Part shown: positions 51,271 through 60,588 of the stretch, piece by piece
How the letters are laid out: each line of letters begins with the position of its first letter
Numbering within the stretch: position 1 is the first letter of the stretch
Source: Desulfosarcina widdelii
GTDB taxonomy: Bacteria > Desulfobacterota > Desulfobacteria > Desulfobacterales > Desulfosarcinaceae
Direction: 5' to 3'
Length of the DNA: 64,000 nt
Assembly (NCBI RefSeq): GCF_009688965.1
Contig: NZ_AP021875.1
Location: forward strand, 6,510,001-6,574,000
The notes under the pieces: model-generated
Database searches by the model: none
What the model was told of the DNA's origin: nothing
What the model saw: the letters and a program-made list of their open reading frames with translations, nothing else
Program-made: the position numbers and the translations under genes

Positions 51271-52545
51271 ATGAACGCACCCAATGAAGGCCATTGTGGG
51301 CCGAATGAAAGGCCGCCGGTCCGTCAGCTCGTTTGGTTGCGGACCCTGATCGTTTGTGTCATCATCCTTGCCATAGGGATCGCCGGGGCCGGTTATATTC
51401 GCAAAACGGCGCCCCGAGCCCAGAAGCGGCCGCCCCAAAGGACCATCCCCCTGGTCCGTACGCAACCGCTGGTCAAAGATAACCATCAGGTGAGTGTGGC
51501 GGCCATGGGGTCGGTGATTCCGGCCCGGGAGATCACGCTGAAGACCCGCGTGGCCGGAGAGATTCAATCCATAAGCCCGGAGTTTGTCGAAGGAGGATTG
51601 ATCCGCTCCGGTGAAAAGATCGTGAAAATCGACGACGAAGATTATCGGCTGGCGATCACCCGGCAGGAGAGCGCCGTAGTCGATGCCGAGTATGCCCTGA
51701 AGGTGGAAATGGGGTATCAGGATGTGGCCCGGCGCGAGTGGTCCCTGCTCAATCCAGGGCAATCGGCGGATGCCCAGGATGCGGAACTGGCCTTGCGCAA
51801 ACCCCATCTGGCCAAAGCCCAGTCCGATCTGGTCGCCGCCCGGGCCGAACTTGAACAGGCCCGATTGGATCTGGCGAGGACCGATGTGATTGCGCCGTTC
51901 AACGCCATCGTTCGGGAAAAGCATGTGGCCATCGGCTCGCAGGTTTCTACCCAGGATGCCCTGGCCGAACTGGTGGGTACCGACGAATACTGGGTCCAGG
52001 TTTCGCTGCCGATCGAGCGACTGGCCTGGATCCGGGTTCCCCGCAGTCGAACGGAAAAGGGGGCTGCGGTTACCGTCTTCTACCGGGGCCACCGGCGCAG
52101 GGGAACCGTGGCCCGACTGCTCAGTGACCTGGAAACCGAAGGCCGCATGGCCCGTATTCTGGTTTCGGTCGAAGATCCCCTGGGGCTGAAGGGCGACCAT
52201 CCGCCAAGCGGGCCTCCCATGCTGATCGGCGAATATGTCCGGGTCGAGATCCAGGGACGGACCATCGACGATGTCTATCGCATTCCCCGGGCCGCCCTGC
52301 GCGATAACAGCAGCATCTGGATTCTTGGCGAGGACAACGCGTTGCGCATCATCCCGGTAGAGACCATATGGCGGGATGCCGATCATGTGCTGGTGCAAGA
52401 CAGCATCGAAGCCGGCGACCGGTTGATCGTGTCGGATCTTTCCACGCCGGTGGCCGGTATGCAGCTTAAGGAGAGTCCTGCCGACGCCGACGGGTCCGCG
52501 GTCGAGTCCGCTCGACCAAAAAGCCGGGAGCGCACTGATGGATAG
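51271..52545 (+). CDS. RND periplasmic adaptor (membrane fusion protein)
   Basis: 424 aa. An N-terminal anchor helix (LRTLIVCVIILAIGIAGAGYI) is followed by the barrel-sandwich strands (SVAAMGSVIPAREITLKTRVAGEI), an alpha-hairpin (AVVDAEYALKVEMG ... LVAARAELEQARLDLA) and the matching lipoyl half DVIAPFNAIVREKHVAIGSQVS. It bridges the inner-membrane pump and the outer-membrane channel. AAGGA lies before ATG 51271. Its end overlaps the pump gene by 8 nt. Confidence 0.93.
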   Translation: MNAPNEGHCGPNERPPVRQLVWLRTLIVCVIILAIGIAGAGYIRKTAPRAQKRPPQRTIPLVRTQPLVKDNHQVSVAAMGSVIPAREITLKTRVAGEIQSISPEFVEGGLIRSGEKIVKIDDEDYRLAITRQESAVVDAEYALKVEMGYQDVARREWSLLNPGQSADAQDAELALRKPHLAKAQSDLVAARAELEQARLDLARTDVIAPFNAIVREKHVAIGSQVSTQDALAELVGTDEYWVQVSLPIERLAWIRVPRSRTEKGAAVTVFYRGHRRRGTVARLLSDLETEGRMARILVSVEDPLGLKGDHPPSGPPMLIGEYVRVEIQGRTIDDVYRIPRAALRDNSSIWILGEDNALRIIPVETIWRDADHVLVQDSIEAGDRLIVSDLSTPVAGMQLKESPADADGSAVESARPKSRERTDG

Positions 52546-55500
52546 GCAGCAGCTTTTCCCCGAAGCCGAAGGCAACCGCCGGCAGTCCGGGCCGATCTCA
52601 TGGATGGCCGGGCATACGGTCGCCGCCAACCTGCTGATGGTTGTTTTTCTGGTGGGGGGGCTGATTTTTTCCGGCAAGATTAAAAAAGAGGTCTTTCCTG
52701 ATTTTGAGCTGGATACCGTAACCATCAGTATGCCCTATCCCGGGGCCAGCCCCGAAGAGGTGGAGCGGGGAATCATTCTGGCCATCGAAGAGGCCATCCA
52801 GGGACTTGACGACATCAAGGAAGTGACCGCCGTGGCCAGCGAGGGCAGCGCCAGGATTACCGTGGAGGTTGTCGAAGGCAAAAACATCCAGCGCGTGGCC
52901 CAGGATATTCAAAACGCCGTGGACCGGATCACTTCTTTCCCCGAAGAGGCCGAAGATGCCCGGATCGCCATCGCCCAGCGCCGGCGTTACGTGGTTTCGC
53001 TGGCGCTGTTCGGCAACCAGGGGGAGCATATCCTGCGGGAAACGGCAGAGACGGTGCGTGACCGCTTGCTGCAGGATCCGGGCATTACCCAGGTGGAACT
53101 GTCCGGGATCCGGGATTATGAGATCAGCGTCTCCGTTCCCCAGTCCACCTTGAGGGCGTACGGACTGACACTTGAAGAGATCGCCGGGATCATTCGGCGT
53201 GCCGCCGTTGAGCTTCCCGGCGGTTCCATCAAAACCGACAGCGGCGATGTGCTGGTGCGCATGACTGAGCGCCGGGATTACGGCCCCCAGTTCGCACGTA
53301 TCCCCATCATCACCACCAATGACGGCAGCCGGGTCCTGCTCGGAGATATCGCAGAAGTGGTGGACGGGTTCGAGGACACGGACAGCTTCGCCACTTACAA
53401 CGGCCAAGAGGCCATCCTGATCGATGTCTACCGGGTCGGTTCGCAGACGCCCCTTGAAGTTTCCGATATCGTCCGAGAAAAACTGATCGAAATCCGGCAG
53501 GATCTCCCTCCGGGCATCAGCCTGGTGCCCCGCAACGACCGATCCGACATCTATCGCCAGCGTATGGACCTCATGCTGCGCAACGGCTATTTCGGGCTTG
53601 GCCTGGTTTTCGTCCTGCTGGCCATTTTTCTCGAACCGCGTCTTGCCTTCTGGGTCAGCATGGGAATTCCCATCTCCATTCTCGGCTCGCTCTTTTTCCT
53701 GCCCGCGGCGGGGGTGAGCATCAATGTGATGTCCATGTTCGCCTTCATCGTTACCCTGGGAATCGTGGTCGACGATGCCATTGTGGCCGGGGAGAACATG
53801 TATCACCACCGTCAAGAGGGAAAACCCTGGCTTGCGGCGGCCATCGCCGGAACCCGCGAAATTGCCATGCCGGTGACCTTCAGCGTATTGACCAATATCG
53901 TGGCCTTCACCCCGCTTTTTTTCGTCTCCGGCATCATGGGCAAAGTCTTCCGCCAGATCCCCGTGGTCGTGGTGGCGGTTTTCGCCATCTCGCTTATCGA
54001 AAGCCTGCTGATCTTGCCGGCCCATATCGGCCATCGCAAGCCTCGCCCGGAAACCGGTTTGTTCGGCTGGATCCTGAAACAGCAGGAACGTTTCAGCAAC
54101 CATTTTGCCCATTTCGTGCGCACCCGCTACGGCCCTCTGCTCGATTTTGCACTCCGGCAGCGCTACATCGTCATCACCATTGGTGCCGTGGTCCTGATGC
54201 TCACGGTCAGTTTCGTCAAAAGTGGCCGCATGGGCTTTGAACTGTTCCCCAAGATCGAATCCGATTATGCTCTGGCCACGGCGGTGCTGCCGTACGGCAC
54301 TGCCGTTCAGAAAACCAAAGCTGTCCAGCAGATGCTGGTCCAGGCGGCCCGCGAGACGGCTGCCGAAAACGGCGGCGAGCGTCTTGTGGAGGGGATTTTC
54401 GCCATTGTGGACGGCAATGAAACCACGGTGAGAGTTTACCTGACCCCACCCGGACAGCGGCCCATCTCTACGGCGAAATTGACGGGTTTGTGGCGGGAGC
54501 GGGTGGGTGCCATCGCAGGGCTGGAATGGCTCAAGTTCGAGTCCGACGCTGGCGGGCCGGGACGTGGCGCCGCCATCTCCGTGGAATTGAGCCACCGCCG
54601 AGTGGATATCCTTGCCCGTGCCAGTGCCGAAGTGGCCGAAACCTTGGGCTTCTACCCCAATGTCAGTGACATTGACGACGGCTATTCACCGGGCAAACGT
54701 CAGCTTGATTTCAAGATCCGGCCGGAAGCGCGGAGCCTGGGGCTGCGGGCCCAGGACGTGGCCCGGCAACTGAGATACGCCTACTACGGTGCCGAGGCCC
54801 TGCGGCAGCAACGGGGACGCAATGAAGTCAAGGTGATGGTGCGGCTGCCCAAAAGCGAACGCGTCTCTGAAAACGACCTGGAGCAGATGATTCTCATGAC
54901 GCCGGCCGGCAAGGAAATACCGCTGTTGGAGGCCGTCGACATTCGTCAGGGCCGGGCGTATACTACGATTGATCGCCGCAACGGTCGCCGGGTTGTTACC
55001 GTAAGCGCCGATGTCCGGCCGCGCAGCCAGGCGGATCGGGTGATGGCCTCGTTGATGGAGGAGACCCTTCCTTCTTTGCAGGAGAAGTATCCGGGGCTGA
55101 CCTACAGCTTTGAAGGTCGGCAGGCAGACCGGCGGGAAAGCATGCAGAGCCTGATGACCGGGCTCTTGTTTGCCCTGCTGGTGATCTACGCCATGCTGGC
55201 CGTTCCCTTTAACAGTTTTATTCAGCCGGTCATCATCATGGTTGCCATTCCTTTCGGCATTGTGGGTGCGGTCATCGGCCATATGATCATGGGGTACAGC
55301 CTGAGCGTGATGAGCATGTTCGGCGTGGTGGCGCTGTCGGGCGTGGTGATCAACGACTCGCTGGTGCTGATTGATTTCGCCAACCGGCGTCGGATGGGCG
55401 GCAACAATGCCCATGATGCCATCCATAATGCCGGGATTCACCGTTTTCGCCCGATTTTGCTGACCACCCTGACCACCTTCGGCGGGTTGGCACCAATGAT

Positions 55501-55699
55501 TTTCGAGACTTCCCGGCAGGCTCGATTTCTCATCCCCATGGCGGTTTCGCTGGGGTTCGGGATTCTCTTCGCCACGGTGATCACCCTGCTTCTGGTGCCG
55601 TGTTTCTACCTGGTTACGGATGACCTGCGGCATCTATTCGGTGGCACTCCCGTGCGGCATGAACCTTCCGGCAGAAAGACGCCACTACAATGTCCATGA
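52538..55699 (+). CDS. RND-family inner-membrane efflux pump
   Basis: 1053 aa, full length for the HAE/HME-like RND group. Twelve transmembrane helices in the usual 1+5, 1+5 layout with two large periplasmic loops. Proton-relay Asp pair in helix 4 is GIVVDDAIVAGEN; helix 10 has GVVINDSLVLIDFAN. EVFPDFELDTVTISMPYPGASPEEVE is the usual porter entry. It exports a substrate powered by the proton gradient; the substrate cannot be told. Overlaps the adaptor gene (8 nt) and the cysteine-cluster gene (10 nt). Confidence 0.95.
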   Translation: MDRQQLFPEAEGNRRQSGPISWMAGHTVAANLLMVVFLVGGLIFSGKIKKEVFPDFELDTVTISMPYPGASPEEVERGIILAIEEAIQGLDDIKEVTAVASEGSARITVEVVEGKNIQRVAQDIQNAVDRITSFPEEAEDARIAIAQRRRYVVSLALFGNQGEHILRETAETVRDRLLQDPGITQVELSGIRDYEISVSVPQSTLRAYGLTLEEIAGIIRRAAVELPGGSIKTDSGDVLVRMTERRDYGPQFARIPIITTNDGSRVLLGDIAEVVDGFEDTDSFATYNGQEAILIDVYRVGSQTPLEVSDIVREKLIEIRQDLPPGISLVPRNDRSDIYRQRMDLMLRNGYFGLGLVFVLLAIFLEPRLAFWVSMGIPISILGSLFFLPAAGVSINVMSMFAFIVTLGIVVDDAIVAGENMYHHRQEGKPWLAAAIAGTREIAMPVTFSVLTNIVAFTPLFFVSGIMGKVFRQIPVVVVAVFAISLIESLLILPAHIGHRKPRPETGLFGWILKQQERFSNHFAHFVRTRYGPLLDFALRQRYIVITIGAVVLMLTVSFVKSGRMGFELFPKIESDYALATAVLPYGTAVQKTKAVQQMLVQAARETAAENGGERLVEGIFAIVDGNETTVRVYLTPPGQRPISTAKLTGLWRERVGAIAGLEWLKFESDAGGPGRGAAISVELSHRRVDILARASAEVAETLGFYPNVSDIDDGYSPGKRQLDFKIRPEARSLGLRAQDVARQLRYAYYGAEALRQQRGRNEVKVMVRLPKSERVSENDLEQMILMTPAGKEIPLLEAVDIRQGRAYTTIDRRNGRRVVTVSADVRPRSQADRVMASLMEETLPSLQEKYPGLTYSFEGRQADRRESMQSLMTGLLFALLVIYAMLAVPFNSFIQPVIIMVAIPFGIVGAVIGHMIMGYSLSVMSMFGVVALSGVVINDSLVLIDFANRRRMGGNNAHDAIHNAGIHRFRPILLTTLTTFGGLAPMIFETSRQARFLIPMAVSLGFGILFATVITLLLVPCFYLVTDDLRHLFGGTPVRHEPSGRKTPLQCP

Positions 55700-56382
55700 A
55701 CGGCAAGGAGCACGATACCGGCTGTCGGCGCTGCGGCACCTGCTGCGAAAAGGGCGGCCCCGGTCTGCATCATGAAGACCGCCCCCTTGTGGAAAGCGGC
55801 AGCATCCCCGCAACGAGCCTGTACACGATCCGGCGCGGGGAACTGGTTCGGGACGACATCCGGGGTAGCATTGCACCGCTGGCCGAAGAGATCGTCAAGA
55901 TCAAAGGGCAGGCCGGCAAGTGGACCTGCCTGTTCTATGACCGTCAGGATCACGGGTGTCGGATTTACGATGATCGGCCGCTGGAGTGCCGGGTGCTGAA
56001 TTGCCGGGACACGGGCCCCATCGAAAAGATTTACGACAAGGCGCGGTTGACGCGTCGGGATCTGCTGGCGACGGTTGCGGGGCTGTGGGAACTGATTGAA
56101 GATCATGAACAGCGCTGCAGCTATGCGAAACTGGGCGCATGGGTGTATGGAGGCACGTTGCAAAACGACGCTTATAAGCAGGAAGAAGCGATATTGGAGA
56201 CGCTACGCTATGATACCCATATCCGGCAACTGGCTGTGGAAAAAGGCGGCCTGGATGCAGAATTACTGGCGTTTGTCTTCGGCCGCCCGCTGGCCGAAAC
56301 CATCCGGATGTTCGGCATCGATCTGGTCAGGAAAAACGGGACCTATGGCCTGGTCCGGGCCAAGGATCGGTGCGGCAATTAA
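55690..56382 (+). CDS. YkgJ-family cysteine cluster protein
   Basis: 230 aa. The N-terminal CRRCGTCCEKGGPGLH, CLFYDRQDHGCRIYDDRPLECR and a further Cys in LNCRD match the CxxCxxCC zinc/iron-binding family (YkgJ/UPF0153). The metal and function are unknown. It overlaps the RND pump gene by 10 nt, so it is made with the efflux system although its role there is unclear. The C-terminal 100 residues are helical. Confidence 0.88.
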   Translation: MSMNGKEHDTGCRRCGTCCEKGGPGLHHEDRPLVESGSIPATSLYTIRRGELVRDDIRGSIAPLAEEIVKIKGQAGKWTCLFYDRQDHGCRIYDDRPLECRVLNCRDTGPIEKIYDKARLTRRDLLATVAGLWELIEDHEQRCSYAKLGAWVYGGTLQNDAYKQEEAILETLRYDTHIRQLAVEKGGLDAELLAFVFGRPLAETIRMFGIDLVRKNGTYGLVRAKDRCGN

Positions 56383-56477
56383 AATAGAAGCCGGACGATG
56401 GGCTTCAGATTTTAGCCTTATTTCTTACGGAATCATTTTTTAATCAACCGTTCAACCCAATCGCATAGGAGGGAAAG

Positions 56478-56876
56478 ATGAACACCCGTCGAGCATTCGT
56501 TCTGATGGTTGCCCTGGCAGGATTGCTGGCTGTTGCCAGCGTGACGATGGCCCAGGATGTCGATGTGGCTGAAGCCGTGATCTGCAAGGAGGTCGTGGAT
56601 CGGATGCCTTTGGGATCCGGTGACGTGATTCCTGCCGGAACCGAGCGGGTTTTTTGCTTCACCCGTGTTACCGGAGCCCAGGCAGAGACCGAAGTGACCC
56701 ATAACTGGTACTACCAGGGGGCACTCAAGGCGTCGGTCGTACTGCCGGTGCGCAACGCTGACTGGCGGACCTGGAGTTCAAAAACCCTGCTGCCGGAATG
56801 GAAAGGGGAATGGATGGTCGAGATTCTTTCCAAGGAGGGTACGCCGCTGGAGAGTATAATATTTTACGTCCAATAA
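56478..56876 (+). CDS. DUF2914-domain secreted protein
   Basis: 132 aa. A signal peptide (AFVLMVALAGLLAVASVTMA) precedes a DUF2914-type beta domain (VAEAVICKEVVDRMP; ERVFCFTRVTG; THNWYYQG; WSSKTLLPEWKGEWMVEI). Family members are periplasmic, of unknown function. GGAGGG precedes the ATG. It follows the cysteine-cluster gene by 95 nt, possibly in the same transcript, and converges on the nitrilase gene. Confidence 0.88.
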   Translation: MNTRRAFVLMVALAGLLAVASVTMAQDVDVAEAVICKEVVDRMPLGSGDVIPAGTERVFCFTRVTGAQAETEVTHNWYYQGALKASVVLPVRNADWRTWSSKTLLPEWKGEWMVEILSKEGTPLESIIFYVQ

Positions 56877-56933
56877 TGATTCAATCCACCTGCCCTGCAT
56901 ACGGACCGAATCATCAAATCATCCGCCCGGTGA

Positions 56934-57770
56934 TTAATCCAGTTCGTTGATACGGGGCTGCTGCTGATATAAGCCGGGGCGCCGGTTGGGAAAGAAATAG
57001 CGCATCCGGTGGTTGCGGACGTGGTGGAGTTGATCCGCTTTTAGGTCCGCCAGGAGCAGACCCGATGATCCTGAAAGACGCTTTGCGATGATTTCACCGG
57101 AGGGAGAAAAGACCACCGCATTGCCCGGGAAAGTCAAACCGTTTCCGTTTTCGCCCGTTTGATTGCAGGCCACGACGAAAAGTCCGTTGTCGAACGCCCT
57201 TGCCGGAAGATGACGCATCCACGACTGGTGTTTGTCTTGTGCCACGCCGCGTGGGGAGGCGTGGGGAATGAAAATGACGTCGGCTTCGGCTTCCGCCATT
57301 CGGGTGGCGATCTCAGGGAAATGGGCATCGTAGCACAACTGGATGCCGAACCGCAGGCCCGACCAGTTGAACACAGGCAGGCTTTCGCCGGGGATGAAGT
57401 GCTCCATTTCCGGCGGCGCCAGTTGAAGTTTGCGGTAGATGCCGGTCTGACCGCTGGGCGCGATAACCATGTGACAGGCGTACACCCTTTTGTCGCGGGC
57501 CTTTTCCGCAAACCCGACCAACAGGCAAATCTCTTCATCGACCGCAAGTCGGCGCAGTGCCTCCACTTCCGGCCCCTCGACGCTGATGGCATGCTCAGCG
57601 ATCTGCTCGCGGTTGCTGTATCCGGTAAGATTCATTTCCGGGAAGCAGACTATCGCAGCGCCCGATTGCCTGGCCCGAAACGCCCAGTGTCGGGTGCGTT
57701 CCAGATTCCTGGCCACCTGCCCCACAGGGCAGCGGCAGACCACGGCAGCGATACGGAAATCGATTTTCAT
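56934..57770 (-). CDS. Carbon-nitrogen hydrolase (nitrilase superfamily)
   Basis: 278 aa. The Glu-Lys-Cys triad is present: Glu 45 in CFPEMNLTGY, Lys 114 in IYRKLQL, Cys 146 in QLCYDAHFPE. It hydrolyses an amide or a related C-N bond; the chain length fits amidase or N-carbamoyl-amino-acid hydrolase subfamilies. The start overlaps the stop of the YjbQ-type gene (ATGA), so both are made together. Substrate unknown. Confidence 0.92.
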   Translation of the reverse strand: MKIDFRIAAVVCRCPVGQVARNLERTRHWAFRARQSGAAIVCFPEMNLTGYSNREQIAEHAISVEGPEVEALRRLAVDEEICLLVGFAEKARDKRVYACHMVIAPSGQTGIYRKLQLAPPEMEHFIPGESLPVFNWSGLRFGIQLCYDAHFPEIATRMAEAEADVIFIPHASPRGVAQDKHQSWMRHLPARAFDNGLFVVACNQTGENGNGLTFPGNAVVFSPSGEIIAKRLSGSSGLLLADLKADQLHHVRNHRMRYFFPNRRPGLYQQQPRINELD

Positions 57771-58162
57771 GCCCGAATCAGCCGGATGTCTATTTTTCGG
57801 GTTCGCGGGCCGTCGAATTCACAAAAGAAGATTCCCTGCCAGGTGCCCAGCACCAGGCGGCCCTTTTCAACGACAATGGTTTCCGACGATCCGATAATGG
57901 ACGTTTTCAGGTGAGCGGGAGAATTGCCTTCCATATGGCGGTAGGCCTCCTTCCACGGAACGATCTTGTTGAGCACCATGAGTATATCGTGTTTCACCGC
58001 CGGGTCGGCGCTTTCGTTGATGGTGACGGCTGCCGTGGTATGGGGAACGAAGACTACGCAGAGGCCGTCGGTGATGCCGCTTTCGGTCACCTGTTTCTGG
58101 ACCAGGGCGGTGATGTCGATCATTTCGGTTTGGGAATTCGTCTTGATGGGCAGGCGTACCAT
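57767..58162 (-). CDS. YjbQ/UPF0047-family protein
   Basis: 131 aa, usual length. The conserved blocks are VFVPHTTAAVTINESADPAVKHDI and LVLGTWQGIFFCEFDGPRTRKI. Members have weak thiamine-phosphate-synthase-like activity and a metal-binding site of unclear role. GGAGGTT precedes the ATG. Translationally coupled to the nitrilase gene downstream. IS110-family DNA begins 146 nt to its right. Confidence 0.9.
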   Translation of the reverse strand: MVRLPIKTNSQTEMIDITALVQKQVTESGITDGLCVVFVPHTTAAVTINESADPAVKHDILMVLNKIVPWKEAYRHMEGNSPAHLKTSIIGSSETIVVEKGRLVLGTWQGIFFCEFDGPRTRKIDIRLIRA

Positions 58163-58307
58163 AAAGAACCTCCAAATAAAAAAAGGTACCCGTTCATGGG
58201 GTTGAAATGCCCAATGTGCCGCAACTGCCTGAACAGTTAGCTTTTACAGGGTGCCGCAGATGTGAGGCGCCGGGCACGCAGACGGTTTGGTCAACCTTCA
58301 AGACATA

Positions 58308-59990
58308 ATGGTTGACAGTTTAGACCGAGCAACACGGTGAATCTATGAGAGCAACCCGCGAAAATCCATCATGACCTCCGACGAGCATTTTTAGGGGCCC
58401 ATTCTCGGCCATGATGATTTTCGCTGGACTCCGCAGCAATCCCGGATAAAAAAACCTGCCATCCTTGCAAACGTGGGTTATGTTGGATGTCGTCTGATAA
58501 ACCCCAACACAGAGCCAAAATCAAGGAGGCAGGTCATGACAAAGCATAACACATTTATCGGTATGGACGTCCATAAAAATTCCATTGATATCGCAATTGC
58601 TGACGAAGGCCGTAAAGGACAAGTGCGTCATTATGGCAAAATCGATGGCACTCTTTCCACCTTGGACAAGGTCGTTCGCAAACTGGTCAGCACGGGCAAC
58701 CGACTACACTTTGTGTACGAAGCCGGTCCTTGTGGCTATCAGATCTATCGCCATCTTTCCGATCAGGGATTCGATTGTGATGTGGTCGCACCATCCAGGA
58801 TTCCCAAGCCCAGTGGAAACCAAATCAAAAATGATCGTCGCGATGCTCTGATGCTGGCCCGTCTGCATCGTTCCGGCAACCTTACCGCTGTCTACGTTCC
58901 CCGTGCCGAAGACGAAGCCATCAGGGATTTGACCCGAGCCAGGGAAGATGTAAAAAATGACGAGAAAAGAAGTAAACATCGTCTGCTATCTTTCCTCCTT
59001 CGCAGTGGGATCCGCTATACGGGTGGATCGCCGTGGAGCATAGCCCATATGCGCTGGCTGTCTGACATCAAGATGCCTCATCAGTCCCAACAGGTCGTCC
59101 TGCAAGAGTATATCGGCACCGTGAATCAATGCAAAGAACGCGCACAACGATTGACCGAACAAATCCAACAGCTACTGCCCGAATGGCAGCTGTACCCAAT
59201 TGTTCAGGCACTTCAGAGCATGCGCGGTGTCTCAACAATTGTGGCGGCCACGACCGTTGCCGAGATCGGCGACCTGAAACGGTTCCAAACACCAAGCGAA
59301 CTGATGAGCTATCTGGGTCTGGTGCCGTCGGAGCACTCCAGTGGTCCAAAAACAAAGCGCGGTCCGATTACCAAAGCTGGAAATGGACATGTCCGCCGTG
59401 TCCTGACCGAGGCAGCCTGGGCATATCGGCTGCCGGCCCGGGTCAGCCGGGCATTGCTCAAACGACAAGAAGGCCTGCCAGAATCCGTCTATGATATTTC
59501 GTGGAAGGCGCAACTCCGGCTTTGCTCTCGCTACCGTCGACTATGGAACAAAGGAAAAGCGAAACAAGTTGTCGTAACGGCCATTGCACGGGAACTATGC
59601 GGATTCATGTGGGCAATCGCAAATGAAATTGAAGTACCGGCAAACAACTAACCCAAACAGATAATCAAAGAACAACTGGCAACAATCTAACGGAGATCAT
59701 TTAACAAACAAATCCAACAACGTTCCAGGGCAGTTACAGGGGCGCAACCACGGTCAGGAGAACCCTCGAGGGCACTATTGGATAGGTCGTTTGGCCGAAC
59801 TCCCGAATCAAGACCGAGGCAGCTCCACGACGAAGCTATGTCATGCGGTATCCAATCCGCGAATATCAGAGTGATCAACCGTCGCAACTCTGGTTCCGCT
59901 CCTTTGAGTGCCCTGGAACATAGCACTGACAAGGACCGCTGAAAAACAGTTGGCAGGGAGTTATTTTTTCTCTTGACAACTGTCAACCAT
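58308..59990 (+). mobile_element. IS110-family insertion sequence
   Basis: About 1.68 kb between perfect 13-bp inverted ends ATGGTTGACAGTT (58308-58320) and AACTGTCAACCAT (59978-59990), with one transposase gene. True ends could extend a little, since IS1111-type elements have subterminal repeats and no target duplication. The non-coding flanks (228 nt left, 340 nt right) may contain the guide (bridge) RNA of this family. No other gene inside. Confidence 0.75.
58536..59651 (+). CDS. IS110-family transposase (DEDD)
   Basis: 371 aa. The N-terminal RuvC-like domain supplies Asp 11 (GMDVHKNSIDIA), Glu 62 (VYEAGPCGY), Asp 100 and Asp 103 (KNDRRDA). The C-terminal Tnp20 domain has GVSTIVAATTVAEIGDLKRF ... 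LGLVPSEHSSG with the conserved Ser. The enzyme moves the IS through a circular form, guided in this family by a bridge RNA. Intact, so possibly active. ATG 58536 follows AAGGAGG; a longer in-frame start is at 58473. Confidence 0.95.
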   Translation: MTKHNTFIGMDVHKNSIDIAIADEGRKGQVRHYGKIDGTLSTLDKVVRKLVSTGNRLHFVYEAGPCGYQIYRHLSDQGFDCDVVAPSRIPKPSGNQIKNDRRDALMLARLHRSGNLTAVYVPRAEDEAIRDLTRAREDVKNDEKRSKHRLLSFLLRSGIRYTGGSPWSIAHMRWLSDIKMPHQSQQVVLQEYIGTVNQCKERAQRLTEQIQQLLPEWQLYPIVQALQSMRGVSTIVAATTVAEIGDLKRFQTPSELMSYLGLVPSEHSSGPKTKRGPITKAGNGHVRRVLTEAAWAYRLPARVSRALLKRQEGLPESVYDISWKAQLRLCSRYRRLWNKGKAKQVVVTAIARELCGFMWAIANEIEVPANN

Positions 59991-60040
59991 ATCAGTGCCC
60001 GGGAACAAAGCAGATGCGTTCACCCTGTGAAAGCTTACAA

Positions 60041-60081
60041 AAAAAAAGACCCCGCCTGAATGTTTCAAGCGGGGTCTTTTT
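60041..60081 (-). terminator. Intrinsic terminator of dsrC
   Basis: Leftward, AAAAAGACCCCGC pairs with GCGGGGTCTTTTTTT, loop TTGAAACATTCAG, ending in a run of nine T. It starts 23 nt after the dsrC stop. Confidence 0.9.
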
Positions 60082-60103
60082 ACAAAACGGATTGTTGTTG
60101 CGA

Positions 60104-60421
60104 TTAGACGCAACCGGTGGGTTTCGGAAGACCCGCCATCTTACAAGCTCCCTTTCCGGGGCCTGAGGGGAACAGCTCGTAAATGTGTTTCAGTTTGAAG
60201 CCGGTGACTTTGGAAAGCACGCGAACCATGGGAGCGATACCATTCTTTTCGTAGTATTCGCGAAGCACCTGGACAACTTTCTTGTGCTCATCGTTCAGTT
60301 CGTCGATACCTTCTTCTTTCTTTACGTACTGCACCCACTCTTCAGACCAGTTGGTGTAGTCGTCAATGAAACCGTCTTCGTCTACCGTAAAAGTTTTTCC
60401 ACCAAATTCGACTGTCGGCAT
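60104..60421 (-). CDS. dsrC: DsrC sulfur-carrier protein
   Basis: 105 aa, the exact usual length. The C-terminal arm GKGACKMAGLPKPTGCV has both conserved cysteines, Cys 93 and Cys 104, so this is a true DsrC and not a TusE-type protein with one cysteine. DsrC carries sulfur as a trisulfide from dissimilatory sulfite reductase to membrane and cytoplasmic electron systems. ATG 60421 follows AAAGGAGG; a TTG 9 nt earlier is less likely. It has its own promoter and terminator, next to an Hdr-like operon that could regenerate its thiols. Confidence 0.97.
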   Translation of the reverse strand: MPTVEFGGKTFTVDEDGFIDDYTNWSEEWVQYVKKEEGIDELNDEHKKVVQVLREYYEKNGIAPMVRVLSKVTGFKLKHIYELFPSGPGKGACKMAGLPKPTGCV

Positions 60422-60497
60422 GTTACACAATCCTCCTTTACAAATTTGTTAGTAATTCCGGCAAGCTGCCGTTTAAGTTCTCCTGTAGAATTTACGT

Positions 60498-60526
60498 GTA
60501 TTAGCGAATTCAATCATCCATGTCAA
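60498..60526 (-). promoter_or_regulatory. Sigma-70 promoter of dsrC
   Basis: On the minus strand TTGACA (60526-60521), a 17-bp spacer, TAATAC (60503-60498), a near-consensus promoter. The leader to the start codon is about 75 nt, consistent with strong, independent expression of dsrC. Confidence 0.8.
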
Positions 60527-60588
60527 TATGAAATCCAAAAACCCCGCGGGAAAAACAATTTGATGTCATTGATATTTTCCCGAATCAA

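Noticed and set aside
59687..59986. 99-codon minus-strand frame at the right end of the IS
   Set aside because: It runs through the noncoding right flank of the IS110 element, has no ribosome binding site and matches no family.
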